Of a DNA stretch of 64,000 bases, positions 26,509 through 35,900 are shown piece after piece. How positions within the stretch are numbered: the stretch's first letter is position 1; each line of letters opens with the position of its first letter. The stretch is from NCBI RefSeq assembly GCF_003231285.1, contig NZ_QKNS01000006.1, forward strand, positions 310,001-374,000, read 5' to 3'. Position numbers and translations under genes: made by a program. The DNA comes from Hymenobacter sediminis. GTDB taxonomy: Bacteria; Bacteroidota; Bacteroidia; Cytophagales; Hymenobacteraceae. The notes beneath the pieces are model-generated. The model had not been told where the DNA came from. It did no database searches and saw nothing but the letters and a program-made list of their open reading frames with translations.

Positions 26509-26604
26509 TGTCATGCTGAGCGCAGTCGAAGCATCTCTACCGCTTCGTCCTCACTATTGAGTTAGCCAGAGGTAGAGATGCTTCGGCTCCGCTCAGCATG
26601 ACTG
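26509..26604. repeat. Family A inverted repeat, copy A3
   Basis: Arms TGTCATGCTGAGCGCAG..GAAGCATCTCTACC and the complementary GGTAGAGATGCTTCGG..CTCAGCATGAC, spacer containing GTTAGCCAGA. It lies directly after the 30-bp hairpin, in a convergent gap. Confidence 0.9.
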
Positions 26605-26639
26605 TTCTTATATAGCCGCTAGGGTAAGCTTACGCTCCC

Positions 26640-29078
26640 TCAAAATCCAGCGCAGCCGTCCTCGCTGCCAATGGGGGCGCCATCGGGCATGGGTAAGGCG
26701 GGGGCGGGCTGGAATTTCTCGGGGGTTTCTTCGAACTGCTGGATGGTGCGCAGGGCGGCAAACATGGTGGCTTTGCGGTTCTCGTCTTTGTTTGATTTCA
26801 CCTCCTTTTGGAGCCAGGTTTTTAGCTCGTCCACTTTCATGGTGGTCAGGGCCTTTACGCCGGCGGGCGCTTGCGGGGTGGCAGCCAGGGCCAGCAGGCG
26901 GTGCAGGGTAAGCGTATTTACCAGGCGCTGCAGCTCGCCGGGGTAGCCGGCTTCGGGCTTGGCCTGCCAGGTTTGTTTCATCAGCCGGTCGAGCACGGCG
27001 GCCAGGCCGGGCTGCTCTTGGTGGCGGGCGTGGTACTCTTCGAGGCGGGCGGCGCGCTGGGGGTTCAGCAGAAACTCCAGGGTAGTAGCCGCCGCCGATT
27101 CGGCCGCGCCGGTGGGGTCGAAGGTCAGGCCGGTGCGGGCGCTGAAGGTTTCGCGGGTGCGCGGGTAGTTCACGGGGCGGGGCGGAATCTTAGTCAGTAG
27201 CTCTTCCGAGAGGGCTAGTTCGCGAGGCGAAATCGTGCGCATAAGCGCGTCGAAGGCTTTCCACTGCTCGGCGGGCTCTACTAGGCGCGTTACGGTCTGG
27301 CCGTCGCCCTTCACGGCATAAGTATAGTAGAGGCCGCCCAGCACTTTGGAGGTAGCCTCTACCTGGTAGCGCTGCAGGAGGTACATGGGCACGAGCACTT
27401 CTTCCAGCGTAGCCATGGGCTGATTGGGGGCAATGGCTTTTTCGGAGAAGCGGTCCAGCACGGCCCGGCGCACATCCATGACGTGGTTCAGCTCGTCGGC
27501 GGCGCTGGTGCCGTTGTCCCAGAGGTGGGCCAGCGGGTGAGCCCCACCCTGAGCCCGCGCGTCGGCGTCGGCCATGAACACGTAACCGTCCCGCAGCGTC
27601 TGGGTGATGATATTCTTGAGCGCAACGGCTTCATCGGCCTGGGGGCCAAAATCCTGGTAGCCATAGAGAATGGCACGCTTATCCCAGGAGCCGATTTCGG
27701 TGGTGTAGGCCTCGCTCAGGTCCACGGTGCCATCGGGGCGGAGTTTGAGGCGGGGCACGGGGTAGTCCATCACCGACGACCGGTCCCGGGTGCTGGCGGC
27801 GTAGTTGTGGTACAGGCCTAGGGTGTGGCCTACCTCGTGGGCGGCCAGCTGGCGCAGGCGGGCCATGCTTACGCGCAGCATTTCGGGGCTGGTGGGCTTG
27901 CCGTCCTCGTAAGGCTGCAGCAGCCCTTCGGCAATCAGGTAGTCCTGCCGCTCGCGCAAGGAGCCCAACGACACCTGCCCCTTGAGGATCTCGCCGGTGC
28001 GCGGGTCCACGATGGAGGAGCCGTACGACCAGCCACGGGAGGAGCGGTGAATCCACTGAATCAGGTTGTAGCGGATGTCCATGGGGTCTACGCCCTCGGG
28101 CAGCATCTTCACCTGAAAGGCGTTGCGGTAGCCGGCTGCCTCAAAGGCCTGGTTCCACCACGCGGCCCCTTCCAGCAGGGCCGAGCGCACGGGCTCGGGC
28201 GTGCCCCGGTCGAGGTAGTACACGATGGGCTCCACCGGCTCACTCACGGCCACGGTGGGGTCTTTCTTCTGGAGGCGGTGCCGCACAATCTGTCGCTTCT
28301 GGATGGGCTGGTCGATGGGCGCGGCGTAGTCCATGTACTCGTTGGCGAAGTAGCCAGCCCGCGGATCGAAGGCCCGGGGCTTGTACTTATCGTCGGGCAG
28401 CTGAATGAAGGAGTGGTGCAGGTGCACTGTCACGGCGCTGGGGTCGGGCGTAACGGAGTTGATTTCGCGGCCTTTGCCCTTGCCCGTGAGCGTCAGCACG
28501 GCTTCAAACTCGGTGTTCTGCGGAAACGACTTGGTGTTGGGCAGAAATACCGCCGAGCGGCTTTCCTCGGCCTTGTAAGAGCCCTGCTTCAGGTCCTCGA
28601 GCTTGTCGGCGAGCTGGTGAGAGTCGCGCAGCAGAAAGGGCGTCAAATCAATCAGCACGCGGTTTCCCTCCTGGGCTTCGGCCTTGAAGCCCCAGAGTAC
28701 CGATTGGGCAAAGGAATTCTCCACCGACTGCCGCTCCTCGGCATTCGGGCTCACGGCCCGAAAATCGTAATTCGGCTGCAGCAGCAGAATTTTCGGGCCA
28801 CTCTTCACAAACTTCACGATGCGCGTCTGCCCGATCTGGCCGCGGTCCAGGCCCAGATCGTTGGAGCCCACCCCGTTGGGTAGCGTGCTGACGTAGAGGA
28901 TTTCCTGATCGAGCTTGTCAATTTCCAGCAGCACCCGGCCCGTTTTCTCGTCCCAGTAAAACGGGAAAAAGCCCGGCGACTTTTGCATGCCTTTGGTTTT
29001 CTCGGCCAGGCTTTGGGCCGAAACCAAGTGGGAGCTAACGAGCAGGGAGCCAACTAGGAGCGAGTAGAGTTTTTTCAT
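26640..29078 (-). CDS. Secreted DUF5117-type zinc-dependent metalloprotease
   Basis: 812 aa, usual length for the family. Sec signal MKKLYSLLVGSLLVSSHLVSAQ. The N-terminal DUF5117 region (about 75-260) is followed by a metzincin-like catalytic domain with HEVGHTLGLYHNY (HExxHxxGxxH) at about 414-426 and a Met-turn candidate, SVMDYP. The C-terminal helical part ends at GSEDGCAGF. Such proteases are common in Bacteroidota and probably act in the periplasm or outside. The gene stands alone and runs against the preceding genes; the region upstream of its start (29079-29240) should carry its promoter. Confidence 0.92.
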   Translation of the reverse strand: MKKLYSLLVGSLLVSSHLVSAQSLAEKTKGMQKSPGFFPFYWDEKTGRVLLEIDKLDQEILYVSTLPNGVGSNDLGLDRGQIGQTRIVKFVKSGPKILLLQPNYDFRAVSPNAEERQSVENSFAQSVLWGFKAEAQEGNRVLIDLTPFLLRDSHQLADKLEDLKQGSYKAEESRSAVFLPNTKSFPQNTEFEAVLTLTGKGKGREINSVTPDPSAVTVHLHHSFIQLPDDKYKPRAFDPRAGYFANEYMDYAAPIDQPIQKRQIVRHRLQKKDPTVAVSEPVEPIVYYLDRGTPEPVRSALLEGAAWWNQAFEAAGYRNAFQVKMLPEGVDPMDIRYNLIQWIHRSSRGWSYGSSIVDPRTGEILKGQVSLGSLRERQDYLIAEGLLQPYEDGKPTSPEMLRVSMARLRQLAAHEVGHTLGLYHNYAASTRDRSSVMDYPVPRLKLRPDGTVDLSEAYTTEIGSWDKRAILYGYQDFGPQADEAVALKNIITQTLRDGYVFMADADARAQGGAHPLAHLWDNGTSAADELNHVMDVRRAVLDRFSEKAIAPNQPMATLEEVLVPMYLLQRYQVEATSKVLGGLYYTYAVKGDGQTVTRLVEPAEQWKAFDALMRTISPRELALSEELLTKIPPRPVNYPRTRETFSARTGLTFDPTGAAESAAATTLEFLLNPQRAARLEEYHARHQEQPGLAAVLDRLMKQTWQAKPEAGYPGELQRLVNTLTLHRLLALAATPQAPAGVKALTTMKVDELKTWLQKEVKSNKDENRKATMFAALRTIQQFEETPEKFQPAPALPMPDGAPIGSEDGCAGF

Positions 29079-29239
29079 GCAGCGGAGAGGTAGTGAAGAT
29101 GGCGGAAGGTAGCGAGGGATGCGCAGTATTCAGCACAGGCCGCCGCAAGCAGTGCGCAGAACGCGTATTTTCTGCTCAGCAGCTAGCCGCCGGGAGCTAC
29201 CCCCGCTTTGCTACTTAAGTCATCTTCGCTACCCCCGCC

Positions 29240-29379
29240 CGTCATGTCGAGCCTGTCGAGACATCTCGCGTGCCTGCGTTGAACGTCATTCCGAGCTGGT
29301 CGAGGAATCTCGCGTACTGACGTCTGATTACTACCACAACATCAGCACGCGAGATTCCTCGACCAGCTCGGAATGACGG
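29240..29379. repeat. Family A repeat, copy A4 (variant arms, extra half-copy)
   Basis: A lone left arm (GTCATGTCGAGCCTGTCGAG, from 29241) is followed by a full copy with arms TCATTCCGAGCTGGTCGAGG / CCTCGACCAGCTCGGAATGA. The spacer GACGTCTGATTACTACC matches copy A10 in inverted orientation. Confidence 0.88.
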
Positions 29380-29445
29380 TCTTTTATGAATATGTTCTAC
29401 AATGGCAGCCGTGCGAATACAGCTGTATATTGGCAACCTAAGGCA

Positions 29446-29453
29446 TACTTTGC
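29446..29453 (+). promoter_or_regulatory. TACTTTGC promoter-like box
   Basis: Same octamer as at 7258 and 8566, 19 nt before the CbrC-family start at 29473. Confidence 0.4.
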
Positions 29454-29472
29454 GTTGTACCTCTTACTGAAT

Positions 29473-30021
29473 ATGCCCGCCAGCATCCTACCGCACTTTA
29501 CGTTCAACCCCAACGCCTACACCCTGGGGCTTTTCGAGCAGAAGGACATTGTCTGCGAGTGCTGCCATCAGCCGCGCACGTACAGCTATGCCGGACCAAT
29601 TTACTGCGAGGCCGAGGTGGACGCCCTGTGCCCGTGGTGCATTGCCGACGGCAGCGCGGCCGCGAAATGGGACGCGGAGTTTCAGGACTGGGCTTCCGTA
29701 GAGGGCAATTCGCCTGATCCGGCGGAAGCATCGGCTCCTATCAACGCCGCCTCACTGGAGGAAGTAGTGTCCCGCTCGCCCGGCTACAATTCCTGGCAGC
29801 AGGAAGTCTGGCTGACGCATTGCCAGGATATGTGCGTGTTCCTGGGCTACGTAGGAGGCGAGGATATCCGCCCCTTGCTCCCGGAACTACGCCCCGATTT
29901 GCAGGACTGGCCCGATGAGGAGTTTTTACTCCGGAGTCTGTCGGCTGATGGCGGCCTGACCGGGTACTTGTTCCAGTGCCGCCACTGCGGGCAGCATCGG
30001 CTCCATATTGATTGTGATTAA
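29473..30021 (+). CDS. CbrC (UPF0167) family protein
   Basis: 182 aa from ATG 29473; the ORF upstream to 29386 is not conserved-looking and precedes the promoter box. The protein matches CbrC: FTFNPNAYTLGLFEQ, the Cys-rich VCECCHQPRTYSYAGPIYC with CPWCIADGSAA (a zinc-binding cluster), SRSPGYNSWQQEVWLTHCQD and a C-terminal FQCRHCGQHRLHID ribbon. E. coli CbrC is known from colicin E2 tolerance; the mechanism is not clear. It ends 35 bp before the vWA gene, so the two are probably co-transcribed. Confidence 0.92.
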   Translation: MPASILPHFTFNPNAYTLGLFEQKDIVCECCHQPRTYSYAGPIYCEAEVDALCPWCIADGSAAAKWDAEFQDWASVEGNSPDPAEASAPINAASLEEVVSRSPGYNSWQQEVWLTHCQDMCVFLGYVGGEDIRPLLPELRPDLQDWPDEEFLLRSLSADGGLTGYLFQCRHCGQHRLHIDCD

Positions 30022-30056
30022 CGTAGTTTTCGGCTCCCTATTCCCTACCCCCTGCT

Positions 30057-31175
30057 GTGTCTTCAACCTCTGCTGCCCGCTGGAAACTGGTGCTTGGCTC
30101 CTCCGCCGACGCCGCCAATGAAATTGCCCTGTCGCCGGATTACGGCCGCATGGATGAAGTGCTGACCCAACTCTACGACAATAACGGCGAGCGAAAAGCC
30201 GGCCTGGGCGGCTCGGCCCCCAAGGTCAGCAGCTGGCTCGGCGACATCCGTACCTACTTCCCCTCCTCGGTGGTAGCCGTGATGCAGCAAGATGCCATGG
30301 ACCGGCTCGGCCTGCACCAGCTGCTACTGGAGCCCGAAGTGCTGCGCACCGTGCAGGCCGACGTGCACCTGGTGGGCACGCTTATGTCGTTGAGTCGGGT
30401 GATGCCCCAGAAGGTAAAGCATACGGCCCGTGAGGTGGTAGGGAAGGTAGTGCGCGAGCTGGAGCAGAAGCTGGCCAACCCCTTGCGCCAGGCTGTGCAG
30501 GGCGCCCTCAGCCGGGCCGTGCGCAACCCCCGCCCCCGCTACCACGAAATCAACTGGGGCGCTACCATCCGGGCCAACCTCAAGCACTATCAGCCCGAGT
30601 ACAAAACGGTGGTGCCGGAAAAGCTCATCGGCTACGGGCGGCGCGGGCAGGCGCTCAAGGAAATTGTGCTCTGCGTGGACCAGAGCGGTTCCATGGCCTC
30701 CTCGGTGGTGTACGCCGGGGTGTTCGGGGCGGTGCTGGCGTCCATCAAGGCTGTGAAAACCCACATGGTGGTGTTCGATACAGCTGTGGTCAACCTCTCG
30801 GAAGACCTGCAGGACCCGGTAGACCTGTTGTTCGGGGTGCAGCTTGGGGGCGGCACCGACATCAATCTGGCCCTCACCTACTGCCAGCAGCTTATCACCC
30901 GCCCCACCGATACCATCCTAGTGCTCATCAGCGACTTATACGAGGGCGGTAATGAGCGGGAAATGATAAAGCGGGCCGCCGCCCTTAAAGCAGCCGGCGT
31001 AACCGTAGTGGCCCTGCTCGCCCTCGCCGATGATGGCGCTCCTTCCTTTGACAGGCGCGTGGCTGAGCAGTTCGCCGCCCTGGGCATCCCGAGCTTCGCC
31101 TGCACCCCAGCCCAGTTCCCGCAGCTCATGGCCGCCGCCATTCAGGGCCAGGAATTGAAAGCTGCACCGTTGTAG
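30057..31175 (+). CDS. vWA-domain protein, YehP-like partner of MoxR
   Basis: 372 aa, starting at GTG 30057, close to E. coli YehP in length. The N-terminal helical half is followed by a C-terminal von Willebrand A domain with a complete MIDAS: DQSGS at about 208-212, the Thr in GGGTDIN near 266 and the Asp in LISDLYEGG near 293. vWA proteins of this class bind their MoxR ATPase and a metal-dependent target. The MoxR and DUF5682 genes expected next to it are at 11.9-18.1 kb, so the system is split. Cytoplasmic; no signal peptide. Confidence 0.9.
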   Translation: MSSTSAARWKLVLGSSADAANEIALSPDYGRMDEVLTQLYDNNGERKAGLGGSAPKVSSWLGDIRTYFPSSVVAVMQQDAMDRLGLHQLLLEPEVLRTVQADVHLVGTLMSLSRVMPQKVKHTAREVVGKVVRELEQKLANPLRQAVQGALSRAVRNPRPRYHEINWGATIRANLKHYQPEYKTVVPEKLIGYGRRGQALKEIVLCVDQSGSMASSVVYAGVFGAVLASIKAVKTHMVVFDTAVVNLSEDLQDPVDLLFGVQLGGGTDINLALTYCQQLITRPTDTILVLISDLYEGGNEREMIKRAAALKAAGVTVVALLALADDGAPSFDRRVAEQFAALGIPSFACTPAQFPQLMAAAIQGQELKAAPL

Positions 31176-31231
31176 CTTGCCTGAATGGGGCTACCTTACT
31201 CAACCCAGGGAAACTACAAAACTATAGGACC

Positions 31232-31330
31232 GTGTCATGCTGAGCGCAGCCGAAGCAACTCTCCCGCTTCGTTCTCCCGTCAGAAGTTAGCCAGAGGTAG
31301 AGATGCTTCGGCTGCGCTCAGCATGACAGT
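31232..31330. repeat. Family A inverted repeat, copy A5
   Basis: Arms TGTCATGCTGAGCGCAGCCG / CGGCTGCGCTCAGCATGACA, spacer with GTTAGCCAGAGG as in A3. A partial extra arm (GGGCTCAGCATGACAATTAC) follows at about 31346. Confidence 0.9.
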
Positions 31331-31764
31331 TATTTTATTCGTGGGGCTCAGCATGACAATTACTGTGACAATGTTAGCTGAGCGAGATACTGCGCCTCTG
31401 GCTCTGCGTGACGGGTTTTACGTACTGGTCAACTTCTCTGCCCCAGTATTCTCAGGTCTTGATCAACCTTTGCAAGGGCACTGGTGGGCATGGAAGCTTA
31501 TGCCAAAGCAGGTTGAAACTGCCTAAACTACCGGCAACGATTTCGGTAGAATTTCTCTACTATCGGCACTAGCCTAACCTTATAAACCACTGGCTTATAG
31601 CCTATAGTAAGCAGGATTACAGACCCGTAGGTAGCAGCATCCGCCCTTTTTTCGGTGTTTCTTTGCGGCTGCTTTTCGCATCGTTTCCTGATGCGTGTTC
31701 ATCCGTATTGCTTTACTTCTGGCGCTACCCTATGCGGGGCGCCTCCTGCTTGCTTTTGGCGTTT
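31331..31764. other. Gene-free gap after repeat A5
   Basis: About 430 bp. Apart from a stray family A arm near 31346 no gene is supported: the 113-codon frame through here (31185-31526) starts in translated repeat. The AT-richer part 31540-31640 may hold the promoter of the nucleotidyltransferase gene. Confidence 0.55.
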
Positions 31765-31767
31765 ATG

Positions 31768-32718
31768 ATGAAAATAAAGAAGGCGGTTATTACCGCAGCG
31801 GCCCGCGGCGAGCGGCTCTACCCCGTAGCCGATACTATTCAGAAAGCCATGCTGCCGGTGGTAGACGTGGATGGCCTGCACAAGCCCGTTATTCAGATTA
31901 TTGCCGAGGAAGCTCTGAGCAGCGGCATCGAGGAGCTGTGCGTGGTGTGCGCCCCCGGCGACGGGCCTCGTTACCTCGAAGCTTTCGGCTCCCTGCGCGA
32001 CAACCTGCTCAAGTCCTACCAGGGTATCGACTGGGCCCGCGAAGAAGCCGAGAAAATCGACCACCTGCTCAGCCGTCTGCAGTTTGCCGAGCAGCACGAG
32101 GCCCGCGGCTACGGCCACGCCGTGTACTGCGCCCGTGAGTTTGTCGGCAACGAGCCCTTCCTGCTCCTACTCGGCGACTACCTCTACGTTTCCGACGTGC
32201 CCCGGCAGCGCTGCGCCGCCCAGCTACTGGCCCTGGCCGCGCAGGAAGGCTGCTCCGTGTCGGCCGTGAACCCTACCATTGAGCATCAGGTAAGCCGCTA
32301 CGGCACCATCACGGGCAAGCACCTAGCCGGTCAGATTGGGGTGTACCAGATTGATAAAATCATTGAGAAGCCCTCGTTGAGCCTCGCTGAGTTGGAGCTG
32401 CAGACACCCGGGCTGCGGGCCGGCTACTACCTCTGCTTCTTCGGTATGCACGTACTCACGCCCGCTGTGTTCAGCATTCTGCAGCCCCAGATTGAAGCGG
32501 GTGGCCCGAACGTGCTACTCACCCCAGCCCTGCAGGAGCTGGCTACCACCGAGAAATACTTGGCCCTGGAAGTGAAAGGCAACCGCTACGACCTCAGCCG
32601 CAAGCAGGGCCTGTTCCGTGCCCAAATTGCCCTGGGCCTGGCCGGCGAAGCCCACGACGAAACCCTCACCACCCTGGTAGAGCTACTGGCCGAAGCCAAC
32701 AGCCGCAAAGGAAAGTAA
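31768..32718 (+). CDS. Sugar-1-phosphate nucleotidyltransferase, GalU-like
   Basis: 316 aa from the second of two adjacent ATGs (31765/31768); upstream extension is not protein-like. A Rossmann-type nucleotidyltransferase with the nucleotide loop VITAAARGERLYPV (Ala in place of the usual second Gly of AAGxGTR), then KAMLPVVD, GHAVYCAREFVG, LLLLGDYLY with the metal-binding Asp, IIEKPS and a C-terminal helix. GalU makes UDP-glucose from UTP and glucose-1-phosphate; the exact sugar here is not certain. The next gene carries another nucleotidyltransferase domain, so the pair may serve one pathway. Confidence 0.88.
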   Translation: MKIKKAVITAAARGERLYPVADTIQKAMLPVVDVDGLHKPVIQIIAEEALSSGIEELCVVCAPGDGPRYLEAFGSLRDNLLKSYQGIDWAREEAEKIDHLLSRLQFAEQHEARGYGHAVYCAREFVGNEPFLLLLGDYLYVSDVPRQRCAAQLLALAAQEGCSVSAVNPTIEHQVSRYGTITGKHLAGQIGVYQIDKIIEKPSLSLAELELQTPGLRAGYYLCFFGMHVLTPAVFSILQPQIEAGGPNVLLTPALQELATTEKYLALEVKGNRYDLSRKQGLFRAQIALGLAGEAHDETLTTLVELLAEANSRKGK

Positions 32719-32756
32719 AAGGCTGAGAACAACTGATCTGGAACAGCAGGTTTGCC

Positions 32757-32853
32757 CGTCATTCCGAGCTGGTCGAGGAATCTCGCATGCTGACGTTGGA
32801 TTGCTATTCAGACTTCAGTACGCAAGATTCCTCGACCAGCTCGGAATGACGGA
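32757..32853. repeat. Family A inverted repeat, copy A6
   Basis: Arms CGTCATTCCGAGCTGGTCGA / TCGACCAGCTCGGAATGACG, spacer related to A4 and A10. It lies between the two sugar-nucleotidyltransferase genes. Confidence 0.9.
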
Positions 32854-32925
32854 CTATGTAAACAACAAGTGCTCCTTAGCCTGCTCCTACCGTAGCACCT
32901 ACTTTATAAGACCTTACGCATCTGC

Positions 32926-35900
32926 ATGAATGCATTCATAGATACCATTACCTCCCCGGACCCGGCGGCGCGCAACCGCTCGTTCTACGAGTTGAGCCGC
33001 GGGCTGCCGGCCCGGGAGCTGCTGCGCTACCTGCGGGAGCTGGACGAGTTTCGGAAAGCTACCCCCAACCTCTACGACAAGGTGCGGGCCATCCTGTTCC
33101 TGTACGCCGGCTTCCGGTTTTTCCTGCAGGAATCAGCGGAGGTAGCACCCGTAGGCAAGATTCCCTACGCGGGCTTCGAGGATTTGCTGGGCCGCCGCTT
33201 TGAGCATGCTATCAGCACCTTTCTGCGGGAGCTGGACGCGCACGGACCCAACGCTACCCTGTTCAGTGCCCTGGCCGAAAGCTACCACCACCTCTCCTTC
33301 CAGATCCTCGCCGACCAAGTGCGCAAGAGCGTGCGCTCCAGCAAAGGCAACCAGTGGATGTTCCGTGTTGGCCACCAGGAAGAGCACCCCATCCGCATTC
33401 ATCCGCAGCTGCTGCAGCGCCAGGAAGGCAGTTTGTTTTACCCCATCCTGCACGAGAGTACCTCCGTGCGCATGGACCTGACGCACAGCGGCTGGTCGGA
33501 TATTTTCTTTCTGGGCATGGACTACCCCGAGGGCGCGCGGGTAGTGAACCTGTCCATTGACCTGGGCGTGTTCGGGCGCGACAAAGACATTCTGCCGCCC
33601 CTGCACGCCTACGTGCGCGTGATTCCGGACCCGGTGCTGCGCCTGACCAGCATCGACCTGAACACGACCAAGGACGTGCACGACCTAGCCGACCTGTTCA
33701 ACTTCGGCAACGACTACCTAAGCCTGGTGAAGGCCGGCGTGATTGCCTCGGGCCTGATTCCACCCTCCTTCGAGGGTACCAACCAGAGCCTACCCGATAT
33801 TCTGGCCCGCATGGTGGCCCCGGGCATGGGCATCGAGCTGGTGACCAAGGTAAACGACATTCCGAAAGGCTCGCGCTTTGCCGTTTCCACCAACCTGCTG
33901 GGTTCCATTATCAGCCTGCTGATGCGTGCGACGGGCCAGACCCGGCAGCTTACCGGCGGCCTCGACGAGAGCGAGCGGCGCCTGGTGGCTTCGCGGGCTA
34001 TTCTGGGCGAGTGGATTGGCGGCTCGGGCGGCGGCTGGCAGGATTCCGGCGGCGTGTGGCCGGGCATCAAGGCCATTCAGGGCACGTTTGCCCAGCCCGG
34101 CGACCCGGAGTATGACATAAGTCGTGGCACGCTGCTACCCCGACACCGGGTGCTGGAGGGTGAGGAAGTGCACCCCGAAATCGGGGAGAAAATCATGAAC
34201 TCTCTGGTACTCATGCACGGCGGCATGGCCTCCAACGTGGGCCCCATTCTGGAGATGGTGACGGAGAAATACCTGCTCCGCGGCGAGCAGGAATGGGCCG
34301 CCCGCCAGCAAACCAACGAGGTATTTGACAACATTCTGGCCGCTATTCGGGAGGGAGATATTCAGAAGCTGGGTGCCAACACGGCCCGTAACTTCGAGGG
34401 GCCCATCAAAACCATTATTCCCTGGGCTTCTACTTACTTCACCGAGCAGCTCATTGCCAAGGCGAAAAAGGAGTTCGGGGCCGATTATTACGGCTTTCTG
34501 ATGCTCGGCGGCATGTCGGGTGGCGGCATGGGCATGTTCGTGAACCCCGCGCACTACGAGGACTACAAGCTGCGGGTGCTGGAGCTGCTGCGCCAGACCA
34601 AGCAGGAGCTGTCGGCGGCCCTACCCTTCGCCATGGAGCCGGTGGTCTACAACTGGAGCATCAACAAGCGTGGCTCCTGGGGTAGCCTGCACCAGGGGCC
34701 GGAGGCCCTGATGCCGGAGCAGTACTACGCCATTCACGTCTCGCAACTCGTGAAGCAAGAGCCGGAAACCATTTCCTACATCCGGCGGGCCGAAATCGAC
34801 TTTTTCACGACCTACTGCGAGCAAAACAACCTGGCCTACCCCCTGCTGCGCACCATTGTCAGCAACCTGTTCAAGGTCTCGGACCCCACGGCCCAGGGCA
34901 ACCGCAGCACGGAAAACGAGAAGGCTGAGCAGATCAAAAAGGAAAACGGCTTCGACTACATCCAGCACGAAGACATCCGGGAGGAGCTGCAGAAGGGTCG
35001 CATCGGCCTTTCGCGCAACCGGCTCTCCGCCGAAACCACCATCGAGGACGTGCAGCCCCAGGACACCGTGCAGTTTGAGGCCCTGGCCGACTACGCCGAA
35101 ACCGGCGCTGCCGCCATCCGGGCGGGCAAGGTGGCGGTGCTCAGCCTGGCCGCGGGGGTAGGCAGCCGCTGGACCAAGGGCGCAGGCGTCATCAAGGCCC
35201 TGAACCCCTTCGTGGAAATGGCCGGCGTGCACCGCAGCTTCCTGGAGATTCACCTGGCCAAAACGCGCCGCGTGGCCGAGCAGTACGGGGCCGTCATTCC
35301 GCATCTGGTGGCCACCAGCTACCTCACCCACGAGCCTATTCGCAAGCAGCTGGCCGCTACCGGCAACTTCGGGTACTCGGGGCCGGTGTACCTCTCGGCG
35401 GGCCGCAGCATTGGGCAGCGGTTTGTGCCCACGGAGCGCGATTTGCGCTTTATGTGGGAGGAAATGCCCCAGGAAACCCTCGACGAAAACAAGCAGAAGG
35501 TTCGCGACGCGGTGCGGGGTAGTATGATTGCCTGGGCCAAAGGCAAGGGCGAAGGCACCGACTACGTCGACAACATTGCCGCCCAACGCTTCTCGCCCCT
35601 GGGCCACTGGTACGAGGTGTCGAACCTGCTGCGGAATGGCACCCTGGCCCAGCTCCTGCGCGAGCAGCCCCAGGTGGAAACCATCATGCTCCACAACATC
35701 GACACGCTGGGCGCCGACGTGCACGCGGCGGCCCTGGGCTACCACCTGGCCTCTCGCAACGTACTGACCTTCGAGGTGATACCGCGCCGCATTGAGGACC
35801 GCGGGGGCGGACTGGCCCGCGTGAACGGGCAGGTGCGCCTGCTCGAAGGCCTGGCCCAACCCCACGAAGAAGACGAGCTAGGCCTGAGCTACTACAATAC

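Noticed and set aside
29119..29376. 85-codon ORF before the CbrC gene
   Set aside because: Runs through repeat A4 and has no protein-like features.
31185..31526. 113-codon plus-strand ORF after the vWA gene
   Set aside because: Its first half is translated repeat A5 (CHAERSRS and similar). No domain, signal or clear start; treated as non-coding.
34621..35865. 414-codon minus-strand ORF opposite the kinase fusion
   Set aside because: Composition typical of antisense shadow frames; fully inside a well-supported gene.
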